NCBI RefSeq assembly: GCF_004027225.2
Contig: NC_046358.1
Span: 64,093,528 to 64,157,527 of the forward strand
DNA length: 64,000 nt
From: Strigops habroptila
Lineage: Eukaryota; Chordata; Aves; Psittaciformes; Psittacidae
Direction: 5' to 3'
Below the pieces are notes generated by a model. That model ran no database searches and was not told the DNA's origin. It saw only the letters and a program-made list of their open reading frames with translations. Both the position numbers and the translations under genes were made by a program. Below, one piece after another: positions 1-10,900 of this stretch; within the stretch, counting starts at the first letter, position 1; each line of letters starts with the position of its first letter.

Positions 1-37
1 GTCCCTTCCAACTCAAACCAGTTTGGGATTCTATGAC
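1..37 (+). mobile_element. CR1 LINE, 3' terminal fragment (cut by window edge)
   Basis: The first bases match the end of the avian CR1 element in sense orientation: the conserved 'gtcccttccaac' block, then 'ttgggattctatgac', which is a single unit of the CR1 tail. Most of the copy lies to the left of the window. If the exon at 903-963 is read correctly, this copy sits in intron 1 of that gene, antisense to it. Confidence 0.8.
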
Positions 38-689
38 AATATCAACATAGTAACTTACATGTGTCTGTTGATTCACGGCTGCCTGGTGAGGTGCTGATAA
101 ACACACATGAGGGCACCTGCACAGTGTCATTTCCTGAAACCTTAATGTTACCACAACTATTACAAGTAAGCCCATTACACTGACACAAACTGGGAACTGT
201 AACCTGGCTGTTGCAAGAGAGCAAGGCCCCAACACAAACCCACTGGCTGCACTGCAACTGGTGCAGAGACCTCACAGGTACACATGGAGCATTCCAGATG
301 GATCAAGGTGTGAAAAGGGCTGCTCCCACCTTCTGAAGCAGAGTGCTCCAAACCTCCTGGCAATGGGAGCCTTAGCTCCAGGGAGCCAGCAGCTCCTCTC
401 AGCCTAAACCCAGCCAGGCCTTTGTGAAAGTCTACAAATTTGCTAGAAGGAGAAGGGCCCTCTGCGTCTGAAGCAGGTTTAAAATCACAATCAAGGGCTA
501 CCTCTGGTTTTTATTTCTTAACAGGTGCTGGTGCAAGCACCGTTTTTTTTCAAGGTTTAATTACAAATTTAATGTAATTCTGGTTTATCAAGCCCTAACC
601 CAGCTGTGCTCAGGCTCATGCAAACGTGGCTTTGTTTGTTATTTCTCTTGTCAGTGAAAACCAGAGGATTAGAGACAGTCGGCAGGATC
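38..689. other. Inferred intron 1 of the minus-strand gene; otherwise featureless
   Basis: This stretch lies between the CR1 tail and the CpG island. I see no repeat family, RNA gene or conserved reading frame in it. It is assigned to an intron only because the donor at 902-901 on the minus strand points leftward and no acceptor-plus-exon is evident here. The minus-strand frames at 42-275 and 175-363 look like chance open reading. Confidence 0.4.
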
Positions 690-902
690 CAGCTGCGAAC
701 AACCCCACCTCAACCGCCTGCAGAGCCCCAGCATGGAACGGGACCCCCAAAACCGCTCCTATCACCAGCGCCACGCTCGCACCCGCCGCCTCGCACCCGC
801 GCCGCTCCCACGGACTCCGGTCCCCAACGAAGCAGACGCCTCACGGGGGGAGGCGAAACAAAGCAGCAGCCCCCCCGTACCCCCAGACCCATCAGCTCCC
901 AC

Positions 903-963
903 CTTCGGCAGTCAGAGCCATCTCGATGAGGGTCTCGGACCGGTTCTTCCCCAGCCGATCCAT
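903..963 (-). CDS. First coding exon of an unidentified gene running leftward out of the window (partial)
   Basis: Seen on the minus strand: ATG at 963-961 in a strong Kozak context (A at -3, G at +4). It is followed by 20 codons reading MDRLGKNRSETLIEMALTAE plus one extra base, and then the splice donor AAG|GTGGGA with GT at 902-901. Reading on without splicing meets a TGA at 894-892, which supports the exon ending at 903. The frame is closed upstream by a TGA at 1029-1027, so this ATG is the first one available in its frame. The exon sits inside a CpG island with promoter motifs 80-140 bases upstream, as expected for a housekeeping-type first exon. The peptide is short, charged and has no signal sequence. 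I do not recognise the family and assign no function. The remaining exons would lie left of position 1. The exon could instead belong to a non-coding transcript, but the combination of Kozak context, donor and island argues for coding. Confidence 0.6.
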
Positions 964-1045
964 GGTACCGCGCTTCACTCTCCGCACGGAGCAACCAGGA
1001 GCGGGTGGGACACGGCCGGGGGTGAGTCAGGGGCCCCGGCCGCCC

Positions 1046-1105
1046 CGCACATGCGCAGCGCCCGCAGGGGCGGGGCGCGGCACCACGGACGGGAGGAGGG
1101 ATTGG
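1046..1105 (-). promoter_or_regulatory. Core promoter motif cluster: NRF1-like site, GC box, CCAAT box
   Basis: An NRF1-like site lies at 1046-1057 (minus strand TGCGCATGTGCG, one mismatch to the palindromic consensus). A perfect GC box, GGGGCGGGGC, is on the plus strand at 1067-1076. An inverted CCAAT box (ATTGG on plus) is at 1101-1105, overlapping a TTGGCGCG E2F-like string. Their order and spacing, 80-140 bases upstream of the ATG at 963, fit a TATA-less CpG-island promoter firing leftward. The transcription start is not determined and is probably between about 980 and 1045. Confidence 0.5.
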
Positions 1106-1190
1106 CGCGCTGACACTATCGGGCGCGGTTTCCGTCCGTCGGTCGCCTCGGGTGGGGACCGCGCCCGAGGGCTCCCGACTCGTTTCCCCA

Positions 1191-1201
1191 GGGCGGGAAA
1201 C
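1191..1201 (+). promoter_or_regulatory. E2F-like site
   Basis: The string GGGCGGGAAAC matches the E2F core (GCGGGAAA). It lies about 230 bases upstream of the start codon at 963, inside the CpG island. It might indicate cell-cycle-linked expression, but that rests on the motif alone. Confidence 0.35.
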
Positions 1202-1321
1202 TTTCCCTCCGTAAGCTGCCCGTGTTCCAATTTACTGCATTCCAGTGTCCTGCTGAAACCGGGATTCTAATAGTTGATCTTTCCTGAGAGAAAAGCGGAT
1301 GTGGCATAGATGAATATTCCC

Positions 1322-1340
1322 GGGGGGGGAGGGGGGCGGG
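1322..1340 (+). promoter_or_regulatory. G-run with G-quadruplex potential
   Basis: Runs of eight, six and three G separated by single non-G bases end the CpG island. The eight-G run can supply two tracts, so four G-tracts of three or more fall within 19 bases. This satisfies the usual G-quadruplex pattern on the plus strand. Function is unknown; such runs are common at promoter edges. Confidence 0.45.
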
Positions 1341-1358
1341 AATTGTTGTTTAACAGTG

Positions 1359-1363
1359 ATTGG
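1359..1363 (-). promoter_or_regulatory. Second inverted CCAAT box
   Basis: ATTGG on the plus strand (GCCAATCAC on minus) lies about 400 bases upstream of the start codon. It is far from the core cluster, so its relevance is doubtful. Confidence 0.2.
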
Positions 1364-1410
1364 CAACTAAGTCATGAAGATCACTTCCAGCATAGCGGGA
1401 TGGAGGGGAG

Positions 1411-1500
1411 AATCATAGAGTCATAGAACAGTTTGTGTTGGAAGGGACCTTAAAGCTCACCCGGTTCCAACCCCCTGCCATGGGCAGGGACACCTTCTTC
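1411..1500 (-). mobile_element. CR1 LINE, 3' end fragment
   Basis: Reverse orientation of the CR1 terminus. It opens with the complement of the ATTCTATG tail ('aatcatagagtcatagaa'), followed by 'ttggaagggacctt' and the block ending 'gggcagggacacctt'. Only about 90 bases of the 3' end are present, a typical 5'-truncated insertion. It lies just outside the CpG island. Confidence 0.9.
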
Positions 1501-2043
1501 TGTATCACCTTGGAGTGCTTATACTGTTAAGTGTCAGTGAGTGATCCATGTGCACTGGGAAAAAAGTCAGATTTGAAGCAGCAGCCTAGAATGAAGTCTT
1601 TTAACACAAGTTTACAGCAAATGTTGGTCTATTCTTAATCTATTCTGGATGGTCCAACCTGTAACAGACTATGCTACCAGTGAAAATTTAAAGATTAGTA
1701 GTAAATCCCACAACCTTTGACCTATAGGATCTATTGAAAATTCCAGATTACAACCACGCAAACAGGACCTAAGACAATTTCTCTTCTTGAGCACAAGTTA
1801 CAACTAAAGCAGAAACCAGTGACGAGAACAGCGGCTAAAGAGAGAGGCTGAATGCAGGTCTGCAGTGTGCAAGAGCGCGTATGAGTTCTGCCTTGATGTG
1901 CGGTGAAACAAATTTACACATGGATGTATTCTGAACATACAGAAATACATTCAGAAGCCTTTCGTGGATTACTGCAATGGGAGCATTGCAGATATGGAAT
2001 TAAGGTATTCAATCAGCTGTTCTGGAGAAATGTGCTTACACAT
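1501..2043. other. No feature recognised
   Basis: AT-rich spacer between two CR1 copies. No repeat, RNA gene or convincing exon was seen. The short plus-strand frame from 1903 runs into the next CR1 and is not a gene. Confidence 0.5.
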
Positions 2044-2240
2044 AGTCTCATAGAACAGTTTGGGTTGGAAGGGACCTTAAAGCTCATCCAGTTCCAGCCC
2101 CCTCCCATGGGCAGGGACACCTTCCACTAGAGCAGGTTGCTCCAAGCCCTGTCCAACCTGGCCTTGAACACTGTCACCAATGGGGCAGCCACAGCTTTTC
2201 TGGCAACCTGTGCCAGCGCCTCACCACCCTCACAGGGAAG
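2044..2240 (-). mobile_element. CR1 LINE, 3' end
   Basis: Reverse-orientation CR1 of about 200 bases. It shows the tail complement, the 'ttggaagggaccttaaagctcatcc' region in diverged form, then the 'ccaacctggccttgaacactg' block and 'ctcaccaccctcacaggg'. A few internal substitutions and small indels (for example 'gtcaccaatgggg') mark it as moderately old. Confidence 0.93.
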
Positions 2241-5066
2241 GTGAACTGGACCAGCACAGTCTCTTAACCTTCTTTACTAAGAATAGATTTGTTCTTACTT
2301 TAGATCCTGCAGGGACAGTAAGGACAGCAAACAGTTCTCCTGCCTTCAGGCCAACTTGAAGCTGGTGTCAGGCAATAAAGGATAATGCTGTTCATTCTCT
2401 TAGTTATAGATTCAGAGCGAGCAAAACCACTGTTTTGGCTAATGATACTGGGCTCTTTTTAAGTAGCAGTCAGGAGAGAGACAGAAATGAGAATAAAGCC
2501 TGACAAAGGGGAAAATGAGGAGTGGAAAGGTGGTAGAAGAAACATAACTCTTTCTTTCCAGATGTTGAATTGAGAGAGAAAAGAAACACTGTCTTGCGCT
2601 CTCAGACTGGCCTCATCTAATCTAGGCTTGCTCAGGATCTATAAAGCAGGGAGCATCTCCCAAGACCAGAGCCTGATGGTGCTGGTAGGGTGCAAGGCTC
2701 CTGTCCCGGGCCCTGTCCCTTTTCCCAGAGCTGGTGCCATTTCCCTGTCCCAAATAGCCTCATCTCCTTATCACTTCCTTCAGTAATCTGCAGTAGTTTC
2801 CTACAGACTGTTCTGTACATGTATTTCACACATTTTTTGTTCATTAATATAATCTCAGGCTTTCTTTCAGCCTAACTTTTTGCATATTCAGCTTTTACAG
2901 CCTGAGTGTTTTATGCACCAGAGTTTATTACTTGAGCAACTGTAATGCAAGTTGGTTTCATGGCAGCATTTCTTAATCACAAAGTTGATCAAGTGAGTCA
3001 GTTACAGTGCTGGGCTCATGTTCAGGTCTACGTACAGTATTAGGCCTTTATTTGTACTATGTGGCATTACTGCTTCGAGAAGTGTATTTTTAGTCAGAAC
3101 CAAGACCTAAAAATGTGTCTAGTTGCTTTCCAAAGTCTGAAATGTTTAGTTTGGTTTTTCATCTTACGGTGCAGGATGGTGGGAACAAAGAGGACAGGCT
3201 CAGCGCTCCAAAGGACGCCTTTAAGCAGGTTATAACTGCATACAACACACCAGGTCCCGAGGTTCACTTTAAAAGTTGTATTTTCTCAGCCTTTAATTTC
3301 CTCCCAGCATTATATATCTCAGTTAAATGCTTTTATGCCCATAGAAGATGCAATTAAAGCCAGTATTCAACCAGAGTCAGAAACAGCAAGAATTGCAGTG
3401 GCCATTGCTGGGTTTTGCCTCCTAATTACATGCTCGCTCTGCCCAGCTCCACCAAGCATGTGCAATGGTAAAGCCAAGAATACCTAAAGCTGTGTAAGCA
3501 CCACGTCCAGCATGCCAGGGATGATTTGGTGTATCTATAATTGGGCAGGCTCGTGGTTTACTGAGGCACTGCAGTTGTGTAAATGACATGGTGGCCTGTG
3601 TTAGGAAGAGGACAGAAGTCCGCTCTCCCAGAAGGAGCTATTTATGAAAGGCCTGATGCCTGTGGCAGGGGCACAGGGGAGCCACGCAATACCCAGCATT
3701 GAGGTTTCTTATATTCAGAGTTTAAGCAGCTATTGTGTGACTCGATGGTTTCACAATATGTCTAAGCCACCCAGGATCATGCTTCCTTCAAAAGGCACAG
3801 ACCTTTCTCCTTCCCACCTAGCATCTTCACTGCTGATGGATCATAAGGCGATACAATGACTCAGGTCAACCTGTTAAACTGACTGATCTTTTCTTTCTTC
3901 TGGACTTTCAGTTCCATGAATCACTGCAAGCAACAGGTCCTGCCAAAACAAAGGAGGAAATGGCAAACCACACAACAGCAGGACCATTTTATTCCTGAAA
4001 TACAATACCATAACCAGGTATGCCATAGTAGTTCTGCTTTTAGTGGTCTGGAGTTCACACACTGTTTCTAATACAGTGTGTACATGAATTAATAAATAAA
4101 AATACCTAAAGGGCTGTGGGTGTAGGTTGCAAGCATCACCAAAACTGACTAGCAGTGATTAATTGCACTTAGGATGTTCAGTAGCAAAGTCTAATCTTTT
4201 GTGCTGAAGGAGAGCAGGTAGTTTGTAGCCCTTATAAAGTCTTGCTTTCCATTGATGGGCTTTTTCAAAAGTATGGAACTGTTTTACAGGCTTTCATATT
4301 TTAAAAAATAATGATTTAAGTGCAGAAAATTGGTGGGATTGGAGGGTCAGATTTCAAAGATATCTCTGTGTCCATCACTGCCTCAGGCATGTGCTCCAAG
4401 ACCTGTTCAAAACAACTCACAACTTACAACCTGAGCTCCCAGCTTTTGAAGGTCCTGGTAGAGCACTGCCTGAAACTTTTGGCACTGGAGCATCTTTGAA
4501 AAGATGACCCTGAGTCCTAAATCATATGGAAAATGGAGCTTTTGTGTCTATCAGTTAGTTGCTCTGAAAAAGTCCCTTCCTGGGAAGGAATCTAATATAT
4601 ACAGCTTTTGCATTTACCGCTTGGGGACCTACCTGTAAGTATGCTTTCTGGATTCCCTGTGCTGTGCATGTCATATATCCATGCCACAGTCTCAGCAAGT
4701 GCAGCAGCTTTCTGCTATTGCGGATACGTGTATTGTGTACACTCCTTTTGTTTAAAAAAGTTTTATATATATATCTCTATATTCAGAATTTCAGTAAGTT
4801 TTCAAATCAGACTGTGAGTACAAAGTTAGAAATAGCAAAACACAAGTCTGAAACAGTTGCAGGAGCAAAAGGGAAGTGGCGTATCCCCTGCCCAGCCTCC
4901 TCAGCCTGCTGTTCTCTGATGACTGCACAAACCCATGGATGGTCACTTTGCTGTGAGACTTCAGCACACGTGGGCTGCGTCCCAGAAACAATTGTTGCTG
5001 CTTCCCACATCTCCAGGAGCGTGCTTTTGTCAACTGATTAAAGGCTATTGACAGCTAACCTATTTA
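2241..5066. other. No gene recognised
   Basis: AT-rich DNA. Isolated splice-like signals occur, such as CCT|GTAAGTATG at 4635-4643, but none frames a believable exon. A short AT dinucleotide run lies near 4762-4772. The frames at 3115-3357, 4608-4817 and 4664-5041 are short and show no known protein. Confidence 0.5.
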
Positions 5067-5342
5067 GAATACAACCCTAGAATGGTTTGGGGTGGAAGGG
5101 ATCTTAAAGCTCATCCAGTTCCAACCCCTTACCACGTGCAGGGACACCTTCCCTAAACTGGGTTGCTCCAAGCTCCATCCAACCTGGCCTTTAACACTGC
5201 CAGGGATGGGGCAGCCCCAGCTTCTCTGGCCAACCTGTGACAGTGCCTCACCACCCTCACAGGGAAGAACTTCTGCTAACTTTCTACTCTAAATCTCCCC
5301 TCTGTCAGTTTAAAGCCATTCCCCCTTGTCTTGTCACTATAT
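5067..5342 (-). mobile_element. CR1 LINE, 3' end
   Basis: Reverse-orientation CR1 of about 275 bases extending past the 'ccaacctgg' block into 'aatctcccctctgtcagttt' and 'cccttgtcttgtcacta', which lie deeper in the 3' UTR/ORF2 end. The tail is degenerate ('gaatacaaccctagaatgg'). Confidence 0.93.
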
Positions 5343-7680
5343 TTCTTTCCCTGTCTTGGAATTACCCCTTGAGAATATCAATAATAGTGTCATTTGGAAA
5401 GAAATAAATCTTTTAGAGACCAGTAAGGCCAGGTACCAAAAAGGCTTAGAAAGGTAAAAAGGGACTTGGATGGAAGTATAGGTGCCCAAATCCAGCATTA
5501 TGATACCCCAAATTGCCATTTGGTTATCACAGGCTTTTTAGGTTTTTGAAATGCACCAGAAAGGGAGCACAGTTTCTGTATCCCAGGTAATAACATCAGT
5601 TAAAGTTTCAGCAGATATCTGGGGTGTGGGAGATCACAGGCAAATTCCCATGAGTGAAGGGGGTGCAGCATCTCCTGCTGTAAGGCTGCCCCAGCAGCCT
5701 GCAGGCTGGTCTGGCTGTCGTTGAGGAAGCGAGCAATGGGCAGGAGACAAGGATGGTGGGAGGTACTGTGAACTGTGTGCTCTCCTGGGAAGGCTGCCGC
5801 TGTGAGGAAATGAATGTAGTAGCCACTAACTAAAGAGAAAGCCCGAGGAAGATCACAGCTCTCTGGAGATTCAGTCTGGGCTCCCTAAATTCTTTCTGCA
5901 TTTTACTCAGATGGCTGTTTGCCATCTGACTCTGCCTTCCTACTATACACAGTGCCTAAGGCACTGCCTGAATACAAGGCAGCCGCTAAGAAACACAGGA
6001 ACACCCACTGATGGGATGGGCATGTGGATTTGTATATCGAGAGGGCTAGTTCTTCCTACATGCTGCTGCACAGCCCGCGTCTGCCATGAAGTGAAGAGAG
6101 GGTTATAAAGAGCTGCAGTGTAGGGCGGCAGAATGCAAACGCTTCTCAAAGGAAGTTAGAAGTTTCTCATAGTGTGCAAAAGTTCATTGTTACTCACTGC
6201 ATTTTTTCCTACTTCACTTTTCAGTTAGTCAGCTGCTTGCAGAAAGTGGTGCATGTAAGAGTAACACTTATGCTGTCTAAACAAACAGATAACTTTGCAG
6301 ACTATAGTATACTGTTTTCTTGGCCAGAGTTACTACGTTTCCAACATGGAACTAAACCCAACTACCCGATTTTCTTTCTCCCCAGGGCAAGGGTGCTGGC
6401 CCAGCGGTGCGGCTGAAGGAGGAGGAAAACCTGAGTCAGGCACACTGTCTCTATGCCCTCTACACAAGCAACAGTGGATTGGAGAGAGCTGCTAGAGATA
6501 AGGTGATCTTAACAGAAGCCTGTTAAGTCCCATTTTAAGCAGAAACAGTCATTTTAGTTCTGTAATCTTGCAGTTACCCTCCCATAACTGGATTGCCTGA
6601 TTTACAGCTGCCATCAAAGCCTTCTTAAAAACATAATTCAAACCACAGAAAAAAATTACAAGGAAGAATTACTTTGGTATTGTTTGGGGAGTAGAAGGAA
6701 TTAATCTCTTTCCTGATAGTAGAGACATTCTTAAGGATACTTGAATATGTGCAAAATCTATTCACTAACAATGTCTGAGGCCTGATTCTTCACTCTCCTT
6801 GTGTCTCTGTGTATATAGTTCCATTAATATTGCCAAACCACTCCTAAACAGCCTGAGTGAAGATCTCTATTTGATTCTGGTGGGTTGTGCACTGATAGGT
6901 TGTGCACTTACATAAAAGAGTATTGAATGTGGTAGGGTTGGAGTAAGGCCACTTCATGAGTTCTGACACTTAAATGACAACGTTAAGATAAGAAGTTGCA
7001 TCATCTTGGTGAATTTCCATGTGCTTCTAGTGAAATCATCCATTTTGTCTCTTGTCCTTTTATAGACAATTTCGTTTCTCGGGGTTTATTGCCCTCTGGT
7101 GGCAATAGTGGTTTTTGCTGCCATACCGGGCGCTGACGCCTTATGCTTCGTTTAGGCTTTTCATCTCTATCTGTTGGTTATCCCGGAGTGATAAATAAAT
7201 AAAAAGAAAGTCCAATGATGTTATTTTCTTTAATCAGAGAGGATTGTCGCGAGGGAGTAAATGAGACGGGTGTGTGAAAGCCACAGCACTGAAGTGATGT
7301 CGGGAGTTCAGGAGCTCTAGCAAAAACATTAACAGAATCAGTTTGATTCAGTGTGCATCCGTCAGCTTAGACAGTAAAGCAGAACTGAATGGTAAAGAGG
7401 CCACAAATGTACAAGAGAACAAAAATCTGCAGTTACATATGAGATACACAAAAATAGTACTTCGTGTCATCACAAATGAATTTGTGTTAACCATGGTTTT
7501 TGTGCACAGCCTTTAATGACTTGTGCATCTCTCATATATGCACATTTTTAATGTCCTTGATTATATATTTTATTACAAAGTGATTATTATTAGTAGCAGC
7601 AGTACTAGTGTTATTATCAAGACATCAGCAGCTTTGTAAAAAATTCTAGAAAAATCTAGGCCCTTCAATATGAGTATTAA
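5343..7680. other. No gene recognised; holds a CTCF-like site
   Basis: Mixed AT-rich DNA. It contains a CTCF-like core at 7091-7104 (listed separately) and a small direct repeat of 11 bases with 15-base period at 6883-6908. The short frames on both strands near 5911-6149 overlap each other antisense and are not convincing. Confidence 0.5.
7091..7104 (-). promoter_or_regulatory. Candidate CTCF binding site
   Basis: Read on the minus strand the sequence is TGCCACCAGAGGGC, which agrees with the CTCF core CCASYAGRKGGC at every core position. Flanking bases in the 7085-7140 stretch are locally GC-richer than the surroundings. CTCF sites act as insulators or loop anchors and their orientation matters; this one points leftward, toward the CpG-island gene. 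Occupancy cannot be told from sequence. Confidence 0.5.
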
Positions 7681-7976
7681 TCCTAGAATCCCAGACTGGT
7701 TCGGGTTGGAAGGGACCTTAAAGCTTATCCAGTTCCAACCCCCTGCCACGGGCAGGGACACCTTCCACTAGACCAGGTTGCTCCAAGCCCCATCCAACCT
7801 GGCCTTGAACACTGCCAGGGATGGGGCAGCCACAGCTTCTCTGGGCAACCTGTGCCAGCACCTCACCACCCTCACAAGGAAGAACTTCTGCCTAAGATCT
7901 CATCGCAATCTCCCCTCTGTCAGTTTAAAGCCATTCTCCCTTGTCCTGTCACTACAAGCTGTTGTAAAAAGTCCTT
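7681..7976 (-). mobile_element. CR1 LINE, 3' end
   Basis: Reverse-orientation CR1 of nearly 300 bases with all diagnostic blocks in order: tail remnant, 'ttggaagggaccttaaagc', 'ccaacctggccttgaacactg', 'tctgtcagtttaaagccatt', and 'gtcctgtcactaca' followed by 'gtaaaaagtcctt'. It is the longest and one of the better preserved copies in the window. Confidence 0.95.
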
Positions 7977-10900
7977 GTCAAAAATGTGCTGGAAGGGAGC
8001 CTTTTTTGTAAAAGGTAAATTAAATAGTGGATGACATCAACCTTGACCCAGTTCTACTTCATAGAATTTTGGGTTTAATTCTAATAAAACTCGTAAGTGA
8101 GCTGGTAGCTCTTGGCCGTTGCAGCCCATCAGTTCCTTCTCATTTTCACAGCTTTCCCACGCAGCTGTGTGAGATGCAGTGACCATGTGGTTTCCAGCCT
8201 TTCTCCAGTCTCTAGCCCTGGTTGATCCTATCCCAGATCCTGTCTGAATAATGCCGTGCTTATCTCCCTATGCAGGGAACCCTTGTGCAGGGTTGTCAGA
8301 GCTGCTCCAGCTGCCCATCCATCCTAGGAGAAGCTGATTTGGGCACAAGGATCAGTTGTGTGAGCTCTGTGGGCATGAGGAGCATCCTGGAGCAGCATGA
8401 GCTGGGAAATGCACGGGCACCCTCGGCCTCAGACAGCACAATCAGAAGGATCAGGCAAGAAGCAAAGGGTCAAATTTAAGCAGAAAATATGTATCCGAAA
8501 ATCAGTACTTTAAAAGTAAGATGAGAAGTATGAATAGGAGGGTGAAATCAATATAACCTAATAATTTATGTACACATTCTAAACAGTAAAAAGCAGAGCC
8601 TGTGAGGAACAGAGTGAAAATGAGTAGAAGCAATACATAAGAAAAATGAAATATCAAATGAAAACCTTCATTGGTCAGAAAGTATATTTACAACTTCAGC
8701 GGAACAGATAAAAGCCTTCAGAATGCAAGGTGCCACTTCATTTCATCTGGTTTCGCAGAGACCTGCCAGTACCAACAATGTAATTCCTTTTTTTGAGTTT
8801 ACCTCTGGCTTCAGGTAGGAAAGCCAAAGTGTAACACAAATAGTCCAACACATAGCTGTGTAATTTTTCTAGAGCAAATTTGCCATTTGAACACCTTTTA
8901 GTGGCTCCCTCTCAGAATGTTAATTCTCCTTCCTGTCAAACCACTGAACTCATAAGAAGAGCTCTGCCATCTCTAATCAAAGTCAAATCTCTTTTCTTGA
9001 GGTGGTTGCTCTTGTCTGTCATCTAGTTCTTCTTACGAATTGTAAATCGTCTTGCTTATCAGAAGACAAACTCTTTGTGCCTTCCAACTATGCCCTCTTG
9101 GATAACCATTCAAGTGCCTTATGTATGAGGAAGAGTTTCATTTGTCATTTCTTGTTTTCCTCATTGTAAAAGTTGTGCTGTTTCACACTTCATTTCAAAT
9201 GTGAAAAGAGGCAAGAAGATACCACAGGAGTTACTTATCCGGCAGTTATTAACTGGATAATTTCTGAAATCCTCAAGTCTTATTGTATTAATAGTGAAGA
9301 TTTTCCCTGGTTGTTGTATTTATTACTTTTCCTATTAATAAGCATAAGATATATAGTTCTGAATGCTTCCCTTTCAGTTTAATCTCCAGGTAAGTCAGTC
9401 TGCTAAGATACCTGGTAGTAGCATGCCTTTCAAATGCTTGAAATTACTGGCCTTACGCCTATCAGCCAACATTAAAGATGAACACACAGACATTCATTGA
9501 TACCCCTCTGTATGTAAAGGAGAGAAAGTGATATCTGTGTGGTCTGGTACATAAGCATAATATTTCCCTTCGTGCCCTTCCATGGGTGATTGAGAAGCTG
9601 CAGCATCGGGATGTGCAGGTGTAGTGGTGCCCTGCCCCATCAGTTCTGATGGGTGCGGCAGAGGAGTGATAGTGACTGTGCACAGGAGGGTGACACTGGC
9701 TGTCCTGATCCATCCCTACATTGATGAACACAAGTGATGCTGCTTCATTTTTTCAGTTCAAAGCACATCTGCACGTTTTGATAGACGTCTTGAATGAAAT
9801 CATTGCTATGAATATCAAGATCATTTACTCTGATTTGCAAGCAATCTTTGGAAATAGAAGCAAAGCCTTATGCAACATCTGTGAGTACAACAATTCTTGG
9901 TCTGTTTCTGCCTGATGTTCTCCTAAAACCTGTCTGACTCAAGTTAATGGAGTAGGCTTTAGTTAATCTCTCCATTAAAATTATTGAGGAAAACTTGCAT
10001 AAAAATTGGCCTTTCAGTAGAAGGTCTGTGGCTTCTGATGTGATTTAATTTTCGTGGGTCTGACATATGGAGAATTAAAATAGAATGAAATTTTTTAAAG
10101 CTGTCAGTAATCGCTGCTTTTATCAGTCATTAGCCAGCAAGGCCCCATCTGTATCAGGTAACTTTGCCATGCCTTCCTGCAGCTTTTTTCTGCATTTCCT
10201 TTGTACTTTCAGAAAGTAATGAAGTTATTCATTATCAACTTCATCCCGCTGTCTCTGTTTGTGAAGTTGATATCCTCCCCACACATTTCCAGTCATGTTG
10301 AATTGAAAGCTGAAACAGGCAGAGCATTTCTCTTTACCTTGGACTTATGAGCATCCACCCTATTGCTAAATGGCATTTCTGACTGTCCCCGTATCGTTTA
10401 GTATCTCTATACCATGGCCCTTAAGAAGTGCTACTGTCCATCATTGTTTTTCTATCTGCATGCCCCAAAACTCATCTTTAATTTTTTCTTCTTTTCTTAC
10501 AATGCTTCTTAACCAGACATCTGATAATCTTTGTTCTGAATTCATTCTCAAGATCATGCTCTGCTGCTAGATGGGAGATCATAGTCTCTGATTCAGCACA
10601 ATTACATATGTTGTCAGGGTCAAGAGCAGTTGCAGCACTTGCTTTAATCAACTTTTCTTAACACTAATCTTTTTAGCAGTGTTATCAGACAGTGGAGAAT
10701 TGATTATTAGTGTTCATCTACTGTGGTAGATCTAACTAAATCATCCAGGAGAGCTTCCTCCTCCAAAGACCAGCAGCTTTCATACAATCCTTTCCTGAAA
10801 CAGTCAGTGTCCCATGCTGCTTCATGAGCCCTTCTTTTCTGTTTTTAGAAACCTGTTTCACATGTCTCCCTCTGGTTGGTGTCATTCACTGTTTTTAGAG

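Larger units (their letters stand above)
690..1345. promoter_or_regulatory. CpG island promoter
   Basis: This block is strongly GC-rich and dense in CpG, unlike the AT-rich, CpG-poor sequence on both sides. CpG islands of this size usually mark promoters of broadly expressed vertebrate genes. It contains a candidate first coding exon on the minus strand (963-903), with a GC box, an NRF1-like site, an inverted CCAAT box and an E2F-like site upstream of it. The long open frames here (626-1270 plus, 710-994 minus) exist because GC-rich DNA has few stop codons, and I do not treat them as genes. The island ends at a G-run (1322-1340). Confidence 0.88.

Noticed and set aside
626..1270. 214-codon plus-strand open frame
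   Set aside because: It lies inside the CpG island, where stop codons are rare, is antisense to the better-supported exon, and its low-complexity Pro/Arg/Ala-rich translation looks like no known protein.
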